Assembly: GCA_963594675.1 (NCBI GenBank)
Contig: CAVBGA010000052.1
Location: 1-11,637, forward strand
From: Ruminococcus_G sp963594675
Lineage (GTDB): Bacteria; Bacillota; Clostridia; Lachnospirales; Lachnospiraceae
Length of the DNA stretch: 11,637 nucleotides
Reading direction: 5' to 3'
The notes under the pieces were generated by a model that was not told the DNA's origin, made no database searches, and saw only the letters and a list, made by a program, of their open reading frames with translations. The position numbers and the translations under genes were made by a program. Positions 7,287-11,637 of the stretch are shown one piece after another. The stretch's first letter is position 1. The number at the start of each line of letters is the position of its first letter.

Positions 7287-7389
7287 ATGTACAGGAAAAC
7301 ATAAAAATTATCAATATAATGCCATGAAGGCAAATCAAACCATCAATATTTTGGAGAAAGGAGCAACATTATGCAGTAAAATGATTTGA
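7287..7389 (+). pseudogene. Frameshifted small ORF with a strong ribosome-binding site
   Basis: AAAGGAGG (7273-7280) sits 6 bases before an ATG at 7287, a near-ideal start, but the frame reads MYRKT and stops at TAA (7302-7304). One base over, the frame is open from 7288 to a TGA at 7387-7389. Without one base after the ATG (for example T7290), it would encode 33 residues starting MTGKHKNYQYNAMKANQTIN. That frame would overlap the ribosome-binding site and ATG of the next gene, as in coupled genes. A part of it has its own ATG at 7324 (21 residues) but no ribosome-binding site. I do not recognise the peptide. It could instead be a genuine five-residue leader peptide, or chance. Confidence 0.35.
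7357..7379 (+). other. Aborted start: strong ribosome-binding site, ATG-CAG-TAA
   Basis: AAAGGAG (7357-7363), a 7-base spacer and ATG (7371) form an excellent initiation site in the same frame as the 184-codon ORF at 7386. The third codon, however, is TAA (7377-7379). The natural start of the following gene was probably here before a nonsense change (any single-base change to CAA, AAA or GAA would reopen it). Alternatively, ribosomes terminate here and reinitiate at the TTG nine bases later. Confidence 0.65.
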
Positions 7390-7940
7390 AAATTAAATTA
7401 TTTAAGGTTAAAGACTTAGAATTTATACTCACGGCCTTTTCTATTGGGGATGAAAAACACATCGATCTTAAGAGTGTAAAGTTTATCCGTGAAGGTGATG
7501 AAGTTTGGGATATGTGTATTAAAGCTGATAGAGAAGGTGATGGAAATGTGGCAAATTGGTTTAAAGAACATGTAAGCCCAGGAAGAACCATTGCTTGCGA
7601 TTCTTATGATGAGTGGCCAGAAAAATTGAATTTTGCTATTATGGGAAACCTGGAGATTACACTCCTGGATGAAAAGAATACAAAAATTCAAATCCGAAAC
7701 GTTGTAATTGCTCAAGGTCATAATGCTCGACTTAGAAATAACTGGTGGTTAGGCGGTCCAGAATTTGAGAATCCAGATAAAAAGACAAGGTGGAAGGAAT
7801 TGAACAGATTAGATGCTATTGTTTGTAGTGGATATTATCTAGATAATGAAGCAACTAATTCTGGAATAATGGAAGGAAAATTTGTTTTTTGTCCAGTTAA
7901 GGAAACAGTAAATGAGTTCTCTGTTTTTTATGTTAAGTAA
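7386..7940 (+). CDS. Hypothetical protein, start disabled or TTG; possible pseudogene
   Basis: I do not recognise a family. The open frame from TTG at 7386 encodes 184 residues (MKIKLFKVKDLEFIL...). It reads like a real protein: balanced composition, alternating beta-type segments (LNFAIMGNLEITLLDE, IQIRNVVIAQ) and a striking GHNARLRNNWWLGG at about 111-124. No signal peptide or membrane segment is seen, so it is probably cytosolic. The TTG has no ribosome-binding site at the right distance. The good site lies upstream at an in-frame ATG (7371) that is followed two codons later by TAA. The protein is therefore made from the TTG at low level, made by reinitiation, or no longer made. It lies in an A+T-rich patch with other damaged genes. 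Codon use looks more A/T-ended than in pcrA or rlmD, which suggests acquired DNA. Confidence 0.6.
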   Translation: MKIKLFKVKDLEFILTAFSIGDEKHIDLKSVKFIREGDEVWDMCIKADREGDGNVANWFKEHVSPGRTIACDSYDEWPEKLNFAIMGNLEITLLDEKNTKIQIRNVVIAQGHNARLRNNWWLGGPEFENPDKKTRWKELNRLDAIVCSGYYLDNEATNSGIMEGKFVFCPVKETVNEFSVFYVK

Positions 7941-7971
7941 AAAATGGTGAAAGCGATCAAGAATATTTTGA

Positions 7972-8005
7972 ACGTAGGATCCGTGAAAATTCTCGGATTC
8001 TACGT
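7972..8005. repeat. 12-bp inverted repeat between the hypothetical gene and the surface protein
   Basis: ACGTAGGATCCG (7972-7983) pairs with CGGATTCTACGT (7994-8005) with one G-U pair and a 10-base loop. It lies 32 bases after one stop and 11 bases before the next start. Neither strand shows a U-tract, so it is a poor intrinsic terminator. It may be an mRNA stabilising hairpin, an operator or a leftover of a mobile element. Confidence 0.5.
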
Positions 8006-8015
8006 ATAGTAGTTC

Positions 8016-8471
8016 ATGAAAGAGAATATGAAAAAAATAACAATAATCATGATTGTTGTGGCCGTTATGTGCATAGTAAGTGTGAACACTGTGCAAGCAG
8101 GCAGTTGTTGTACTCCTGACGGACGTCATTTTACGAAGGAGATAGGCAGAAAAAATCCGACTTGTACCGAAGCAGGATGGGAAAAATACTGGTTTTGTAT
8201 GATGTGTGGCAAGTATTTTTTTGATAAAGATGGAAATATGGATTGTCCTGGTGTGCCGATAATTTCGAAAATAGGGCATAGCTACGGAAAACCGACTTTT
8301 ACTTGGGCGAACAATTTTAGTAATGTGACTGCAAAATTTATATGTGGAAACGATTCGAGTCATGTAAAAACAGAAGAGTGTATTGTTTCATCATATATTA
8401 TGCCTGCAAGCTGTCTTGGAGATGGAAAAATTACGTATACTGCAACTTGTACGCTAGATGGAGAAATCTAA
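8016..8471 (+). CDS. 5' half of a broken cell-surface protein (signal peptide plus Cys-rich repeats)
   Basis: The 151-residue frame starts with a signal peptide: KK, a hydrophobic core ITIIMIVVAVMCIVSV and a signal peptidase I site VQA-GS after about residue 28. Then comes a segment PTCTEAGWEKYWFCMMCGKYFFDKDGN, which resembles the Cys-rich repeats of Clostridia surface proteins. A second repeat type follows (GHSYGKPTFTW...AKFICGNDSSHVK...ITYTATCTLDGE). It stops abruptly at TAA (8469-8471) inside what would be the next repeat. The rest of a surface protein continues in another frame from about 8465. Alone it would be secreted with nothing to anchor it. ATG at 8016 has no good ribosome-binding site; the ATG at 8028 has a weak GAAAGAG just before it and also keeps the signal peptide. 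Confidence 0.7.
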   Translation: MKENMKKITIIMIVVAVMCIVSVNTVQAGSCCTPDGRHFTKEIGRKNPTCTEAGWEKYWFCMMCGKYFFDKDGNMDCPGVPIISKIGHSYGKPTFTWANNFSNVTAKFICGNDSSHVKTEECIVSSYIMPASCLGDGKITYTATCTLDGEI

Positions 8472-8851
8472 ATGCGGATTATGTTGCCAACCTTTCAGAG
8501 GGCAAGCATAGTTTGGAAATTGTTTCTGAAAGCGGAACTGCAACGGCACATTTTACGGTGAATGAAAAGAAGAAAGCTGCAGCGACTAAGAAAAATACAA
8601 AGGAAAATAAAACAAAAAACACAGCAAAAAATATAACAAAAAGTGCTACAAGGGCAAATTCTGGTGTAAGCACAGGGACCACAGCAAGTATAGGGACTAC
8701 AGCAAGCACAGGAACCTCGGCAACCACGACAACAAAGTCGTCACCGCAGACTGGTGATTCTACGGATATGCAAGGGTATCTGATTCTTATATTTGCCTCA
8801 ATCACTGGAATAGTGGGAATTGTGAGAAAAAGGGAAAATACATTGCATTAA
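8465..8851 (+). pseudogene. 3' half of the broken surface protein (Ig-like end, Thr/Lys stalk, sortase-type anchor)
   Basis: Coding character resumes in a different frame at about 8465 (NLNADYVANLSEGKHSLEIV). The line LSEGKHSLEIVSESGTATAHFTV is the closing part of an extracellular Ig-like domain common in Clostridia surface proteins. The front of that domain is missing. It continues into a Lys/Asn/Thr stalk (KKAAATKKNTKENKTKNT), a Ser/Thr/Gly repeat, the sortase-type motif SPQTGD (8741-8758), a hydrophobic segment YLILIFASITGIVGIV and a short basic tail RKREN. Upstream of 8465 the same frame reads as nonsense (WRWKNYVYCNLYARW). Two incomplete domains abut in different frames, so an internal deletion plus frame change fits better than a single-base indel. 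No usable start of its own is visible. Confidence 0.75.
8669..8722 (+). repeat. Three tandem 18-bp imperfect repeats coding for STGTTA-type units
   Basis: Units at 8669-8686, 8687-8704 and 8705-8722 encode STGTTA, SIGTTA and STGTSA. This forms the linker between the Lys-rich stalk and the anchor. Such in-frame tandem units often vary in copy number between strains; here that is inference. Confidence 0.7.
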
Positions 8852-8883
8852 AGATGTGTTTTGAGTTAAAACGAATCTTGACA

Positions 8884-8910
8884 AGGGGAGTCTCGCTTGG
8901 AGACTCCCCT
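8884..8910. terminator. Strong hairpin between convergent genes, probable bidirectional terminator
   Basis: AGGGGAGTCTC (8884-8894) pairs perfectly with GAGACTCCCCT (8900-8910) around a 5-base loop, an 11-bp GC-rich stem. It lies 32 bases after the surface protein stop and 5 bases beyond the stop of the minus-strand regulator. U-tracts are weak on both sides (AGACCTTATT on +; TTGTCAAG on -), so efficiency is uncertain. Confidence 0.65.
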
Positions 8911-8915
8911 AGACC

Positions 8916-9686
8916 TTATTCCTTAAATAGTTCAGCTTTTACGGCAGTATATTTTTTTTCCGGTACAGGAATTTTCTTGCCGTCTGTCATAGTCAATGCA
9001 AAACGCTCAATGGATTCTACATATAAAGGATTTACAAGATAGCTGGCGTGACAGCGAAGTAAGCCATTTTCGATTCTCTTGGCAATAGCTGATAAGCGTT
9101 CGGTGCATTCAAAAGTCTGAGATGCTATATGGATTACCGTATGATTTCCGATGCTTTCCATATAGAGAATTTGTTCCGTATTAGTATAAAGGATGGATTT
9201 GTTCTTCCCTTTAAATGATAGTTTCTTTGAGCCTTCTCTGTAAAGCGTCATTTGGGCGTGAGTTTCGAGATAGTGGGTAGGATAAATAGAATCCCGATTG
9301 TCATAGTCAATAGGATTGGAAATATGGCAGACTCTGATGAGTGCCTTGTCTTTGTGAATTTCCCAAGTTAGGGTGATCCGTTGGTAGACTCGATTGCTAT
9401 CTCCGTTGGGCCAAAAGGTATCGACAACAAAGGTCAGGAGGACTTCCGTACAATTAGCAGAAATATAAAAGGGAGTAGCGGTAAGATCATAAACTTTAAA
9501 CTGTAATTGATTATTCTCTTTTTCAAAAGATTCGAGTAGGGCTTTTTTGCTTCGGATGATTTGTTTTTGAGCGGGCCCCAACCATAGAATATCATCGTGG
9601 CAGTGATCAAAAAATGGTGCTGTATTATTATCATAATACAGGGTTAAAAGATATGAGCTTAGGCTGGTGATTTCGCTGACGGTCAT
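8916..9686 (-). CDS. NTF2-like domain plus LytTR DNA-binding domain transcriptional regulator
   Basis: This 256-residue protein has two parts. Residues 1 to about 125 resemble an NTF2/SnoaL-like fold: helix SLSSYLLTLYYDN, then DDILWLGP, KKALLESFEKEN and strands VLLTFVVDTF and RITLTWEIHKDKALIRVCHIS. Residues about 155-256 are a LytTR domain, with ILYMESIGNHTVIHI, a helix LSAIAKRI, the hallmark LLRCHASYLVNPLYV, and VPEKKYTAVK at the end. LytTR domains bind DNA as beta-strand proteins, usually behind a CheY-like receiver. Here the NTF2-like half replaces the receiver and may bind a small molecule, so this would be a one-component regulator. The start has AGGAGG 7 bases upstream. It is divergent from the nitrogenase-like pair across 411 bases, so it is a candidate regulator of that pair, itself, or both. 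No membrane segment is seen. Confidence 0.88.
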   Translation of the reverse strand: MTVSEITSLSSYLLTLYYDNNTAPFFDHCHDDILWLGPAQKQIIRSKKALLESFEKENNQLQFKVYDLTATPFYISANCTEVLLTFVVDTFWPNGDSNRVYQRITLTWEIHKDKALIRVCHISNPIDYDNRDSIYPTHYLETHAQMTLYREGSKKLSFKGKNKSILYTNTEQILYMESIGNHTVIHIASQTFECTERLSAIAKRIENGLLRCHASYLVNPLYVESIERFALTMTDGKKIPVPEKKYTAVKAELFKE

Positions 9687-9737
9687 AGAGTATCCTCCTG
9701 AAAATAAATCTATTAAAAATAAGTTTTTGTAGCAAAC

Positions 9738-9760
9738 AAATAATCCATTATAGATTATTT
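9738..9760 (-). promoter_or_regulatory. Inverted repeat centred on the likely -10 of the LytTR regulator gene
   Basis: AAATAATC (9738-9745) and GATTATTT (9753-9760) are perfect 8-bp arms around a 7-base centre. On the minus strand TATAAT occupies 9752-9747, exactly between the arms, about 60 bases upstream of the ATG. There is no good -35 at 17 bases; TTGACT at 9780-9775 is 22 bases away. A bound protein here would block polymerase, so self-repression is plausible. Confidence 0.45.
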
Positions 9761-9834
9761 CAGACTTGGAAAAAAGTCAATTCTATAAAATACAGTGAAA
9801 TTGCAAACATTAGTGCAAGATAAAACTGTTCACG

Positions 9835-9864
9835 TTGACTAACTTACCAGTGAAATGGTAAAAT
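9835..9864 (+). promoter_or_regulatory. Probable promoter of the nitrogenase-like operon
   Basis: TTGACT (9835-9840) is followed after 18 bases by TAAAAT (9859-9864), with a TG at 9856-9857 forming an extended -10. Transcription would start near 9871, giving a leader of about 227 bases. A small perfect hairpin TTACCA-GTGAAA-TGGTAA (9844-9861) overlaps the spacer and could be an operator. Confidence 0.6.
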
Positions 9865-9870
9865 TATGTC

Positions 9871-10097
9871 AAAATTACTATAACTGCTTCGCTTATCTGC
9901 AATGCATTTGGTGAAAAAGACAATATAGTAATGAGATGCAAATTTTAAATAAAACTCTGACGGCAAGGAAAATCCGAGCGGAAATAGTTTAGGAATAAGG
10001 AATATAGAACTATAAAACCATTTTTCTGACAACTTGCCGGAGAAATGGTTTTTGTTTTACAAAAACAGATAAATTAGGGGAGAAAGAGGAGGAGAGC
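9871..10097 (+). promoter_or_regulatory. Long structured 5' leader upstream of the NifH-like gene, candidate riboswitch or attenuator
   Basis: Close to the predicted transcript start a 9-bp helix can form between ATTACTATA (9874-9882) and TATAGTAAT (9924-9932). Farther on, CTCTGACGGCAAG, a GGA-AAA-TCC mini-hairpin and CCG-AG-CGG fill 9955-9982. CGGCAAG (9961-9967) is perfectly complementary to CTTGCCG (10033-10039), which lies in the loop of the terminator-like hairpin at 10014-10052. Pairing of the two would be a long-range pseudoknot that could control termination. I cannot match it to a riboswitch class with confidence, and no T-box or cobalamin box is seen. The stretch ends with AGGAGG (10087-10092), 5 bases before the ATG. 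No convincing gene lies in 9687-10097. Confidence 0.5.
10014..10058 (+). terminator. Terminator-like hairpin in the leader of the nitrogenase-like operon
   Basis: AAAACCA (10014-10020) pairs with TGGTTTT (10046-10052), and TTTCT (10023-10027) with AGAAA (10041-10045), with a 2-base bulge and a 13-base loop. The T-rich run TTTTTGTTTT (10049-10058) follows and partly overlaps the stem. It lies before the gene, so it would act as an attenuator. The stem is A-T rich, so it may be weak. Confidence 0.5.
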
Positions 10098-10859
10098 ATG
10101 CTAAAGATAGCAATTTACGGAAAGGGCGGTATTGGAAAATCCACGGTGACTTCCAACCTGGCGGCTGCATTTGCCTATATGGGAAAACGAGTCATTCAGA
10201 TTGGCTGTGATCCGAAAGCAGATTCCACCATTAATTTGCTAGGAGGAGAGCCTCTTCGCCCCGTGATGAATTTTATGAGGGAGGAGGACGAAGAACCGGA
10301 TGAGTTAGCACAGATTTCGAAAGAGGGCTATGGAGGAATTCTTTGTATTGAAACCGGTGGCCCTACCCCAGGACTTGGCTGTGCCGGCCGTGGCATTATT
10401 GCCACATTTCAGCTCCTTGAGGACTTGGACTTGTTTGCCCAGTATAAACCGGATGTGGTTTTATATGATGTATTAGGGGATGTAGTGTGCGGGGGCTTTG
10501 CAGCACCCATTCGGGAAGGATATGCCGAGAAGGTTTTGATTGTTACTTCCGGAGAGAAGATGGCATTGTATGCAGCAAATAATATTTCCAGCGCTGTCAA
10601 AAATTTTGAGGATCGTAGTTATGCCAGAGTATTTGGAATCATTTTAAATCATAGAAATGTGGAAAATGAGACGGAAAAGGTTCAGGCATTTTCTGAGAAG
10701 ATTGGGGTGCCCATTGTAGGTGAGGTGCCGAGAAGTGATGAAATTATTCGTTGGGAAGAAGAGGGTAAGACCGTGATTGAGGGAGATGCAGGTTCAGAAA
10801 TTAGCAAATGTTTCCTCAATCTGGCCACATTATTATGGAAAGAAGAGGAAAATGCATGA
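10098..10859 (+). CDS. Nitrogenase reductase-like Fe protein (NifH/BchL/CfbC superfamily)
   Basis: This 253-residue ATPase is clearly in the NifH superfamily. It has P-loop GKGGIGKST (8-16) and GCDPKADST (36-44). The two [4Fe-4S] ligands are C95 in GLGCAGRG and C131 in DVVCGGFAAP. R98 is at the position ADP-ribosylated in some NifH proteins. YDVLGDVV lies at about 123-130. Such proteins form homodimers with a bridging cluster and pass electrons, driven by ATP, to a component-1 partner. It is shorter than true NifH (about 270-295), lacking part of the C-terminal extension, which favours the non-nitrogen-fixing relatives (CfbC, BchL, MarH and uncharacterised groups). AGGAGG lies 5 bases upstream. 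Its TGA overlaps the component-1 ATG in ATGA. With no nifDK, nifE/N or nifB in view, the substrate is unknown. Confidence 0.92.
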   Translation: MLKIAIYGKGGIGKSTVTSNLAAAFAYMGKRVIQIGCDPKADSTINLLGGEPLRPVMNFMREEDEEPDELAQISKEGYGGILCIETGGPTPGLGCAGRGIIATFQLLEDLDLFAQYKPDVVLYDVLGDVVCGGFAAPIREGYAEKVLIVTSGEKMALYAANNISSAVKNFEDRSYARVFGIILNHRNVENETEKVQAFSEKIGVPIVGEVPRSDEIIRWEEEGKTVIEGDAGSEISKCFLNLATLLWKEEENA

Positions 10860-11637
10860 GGCAGGAAGCATATTTTGCTACCGTAAAAGAATTGGCGGAA
10901 TTGGGCAAGGATCATATTCCCCAACAACTGATTTCGCATACCCATTTGATTTATAGTTCACCGGCAACTTTAGCCTTCAATTCCCCTGGAGCGGAGGGTT
11001 TTGGCGTAAAGCGAGCTGGATTGGCAGTGCCGGATTCTATTATGCTGATTGTGTCTCCGGGATGCTGTGGCCGTAATACTTCTGTTCTTAGCGCAATGCC
11101 GGCCTACCGAGATCGCTTTTATTATCTCCTCATGGACGAGACAGATATTGTAACCGGGCGGCATTTAAAAAAGATTCCCAAGGCGGTGGCAGAAATTTGT
11201 GATGGGTTAAAGAAAAAGCCATCTGTGGTGATGATCTGTATTACCTGTGTGGATGCACTTCTTGGAACAGATATGGAACGGGTCTGTCGCAGGGCGGAAG
11301 AGTTGGCAGGCCTAGCTGTGCGTCCTTGTTACATGTATGCCCTGACCAGAGAGGGAAGAAAGCCACCTATGGTACATGTGCGGCAGTCCATTTATTCCCT
11401 GTTGGAGCCCAGAAAGAAAAAAGGAAATGTGGTAAATTTGCTGGGTTATTTTTCACCATTACAGGATGACTGCGAGCTGTATAATTTGCTCCGTGGGGCG
11501 GGGGTAAAAGTCATCCATGAAATATCCAGATGTAAGGATTATGAGGAATATCAAACCATGTCGGAAGCAAATTTTAATCTGGTTTTGCACCCAGAAGCAC
11601 GTTTTGCGGCAAACGATTTTCATGATCGGCTGAAGAT
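10856..11637 (+). CDS. Nitrogenase component-1-like oxidoreductase subunit (NifD/NifK family), partial
   Basis: The first 260 codons are present; the gene runs off the right edge. The start ATG overlaps the Fe-protein stop by 4 bases and has GAGG 7 bases upstream. Family signs are SPGCCGRNTS (C70, C71), corresponding to the first P-cluster cysteine loop of NifD/NifK; DETDIVTGRHLKKIPKAV (about 94-111), like the family's DIVFGG.KKL helix; and CITCVDALLGTDM (C128, C131), at the place of the STCPVGLIGDD cysteine. A Rossmann-like part follows (VVNLLGYFSPLQDDCELYNLLRGAGVKV). The middle P-cluster cysteine (NifD C88) has no obvious counterpart between residues 72 and 114. It probably carries a simpler [4Fe-4S] cluster and works with the adjacent Fe protein. 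A second component-1 subunit may follow outside the window. Substrate unknown. Confidence 0.85.
   Translation, partial: MRQEAYFATVKELAELGKDHIPQQLISHTHLIYSSPATLAFNSPGAEGFGVKRAGLAVPDSIMLIVSPGCCGRNTSVLSAMPAYRDRFYYLLMDETDIVTGRHLKKIPKAVAEICDGLKKKPSVVMICITCVDALLGTDMERVCRRAEELAGLAVRPCYMYALTREGRKPPMVHVRQSIYSLLEPRKKKGNVVNLLGYFSPLQDDCELYNLLRGAGVKVIHEISRCKDYEEYQTMSEANFNLVLHPEARFAANDFHDRLK

Noticed and set aside
7944..8009. 21-residue ORF starting MVKAIKNILN
   Set aside because: It has no ribosome-binding site and its sequence is largely the hairpin at 7972-8005, so chance is likely.
7839..8363. 174-residue minus-strand ORF opposite the hypothetical and surface genes
   Set aside because: It crosses two + strand genes and an intergenic hairpin, has no ribosome-binding site and an odd His/Tyr/Ser-rich composition.
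8342..8464. Upstream part of the frame containing the sortase anchor, beginning MWKRFESCKN
   Set aside because: The coding signal there is in the other frame (ICGNDSSHVK...); this stretch is out-of-frame nonsense, so the 3' fragment was started at about 8465.
8479..8805. Long minus-strand ORF over the surface protein 3' half
   Set aside because: It is an antisense shadow rich in Val/Ala/Phe produced by the Thr/Lys-rich repeats on the + strand; no start signal.
9936..9992. 18-residue ORF in the leader of the nitrogenase-like operon, a possible leader peptide
   Set aside because: No Shine-Dalgarno precedes its ATG and there is no run of regulatory codons.
10014..10097. T-box or cobalamin riboswitch before the NifH-like gene
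   Set aside because: No T-box sequence (GGGTGGNACCGCG type) and no B12-box were found; the class is left open.

Overview
The window looks like chromosomal DNA from a low-GC Clostridia, most likely a Lachnospiraceae-type gut anaerobe. This rests on gene content: a DUF4364 protein, a DUF1836 protein, a YerC-type TrpR homolog and a TIGR01212 radical SAM protein lie around pcrA and an rlmD-type methyltransferase, with strong AGGAGG ribosome-binding sites and short intergenic gaps. No similarity search was possible, so the taxonomic call is inference.

Left part (1-7060) is mostly housekeeping. It starts with the 3' end of rarA on the + strand. A minus-strand cluster follows, in transcription order DUF1836 gene, TrpR-like gene, radical SAM gene, DUF4364 gene. 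The last three appear to be an operon, with a possible operator in the promoter region and a strong leader hairpin. Then come, on +, pcrA helicase, an 82-aa membrane protein with an acidic-aromatic tail, a clear terminator, and an rlmD-family 23S rRNA uracil methyltransferase followed by a probable terminator.

Middle part (7061-8851) reads as an eroding accessory patch. A small ORF with an excellent ribosome-binding site dies after five codons. The next gene has an excellent site and ATG, but an in-frame TAA is its third codon, so the 184-codon frame would have to start at TTG. A sortase-type surface protein is split into two frames, with material apparently missing at the junction. Three separate lesions in under 2 kb contrast with intact neighbours. 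A strong hairpin at 8884-8910 closes this part.

Right part (8916-11637) is the most interesting. A regulator with an NTF2-like N-terminal half and a LytTR DNA-binding C-terminal half reads leftward. Divergent from it, behind a good extended -10 promoter and a roughly 227-nt leader that can form a terminator hairpin, is a nitrogenase-reductase-like ATPase (NifH superfamily). It overlaps by ATGA the start of a nitrogenase component-1-like protein that runs off the window. Nothing in view indicates nitrogen fixation. The pair is more likely one of the nitrogenase-like reductases acting on another substrate, and the structured leader suggests it responds to a ligand or to translation state.
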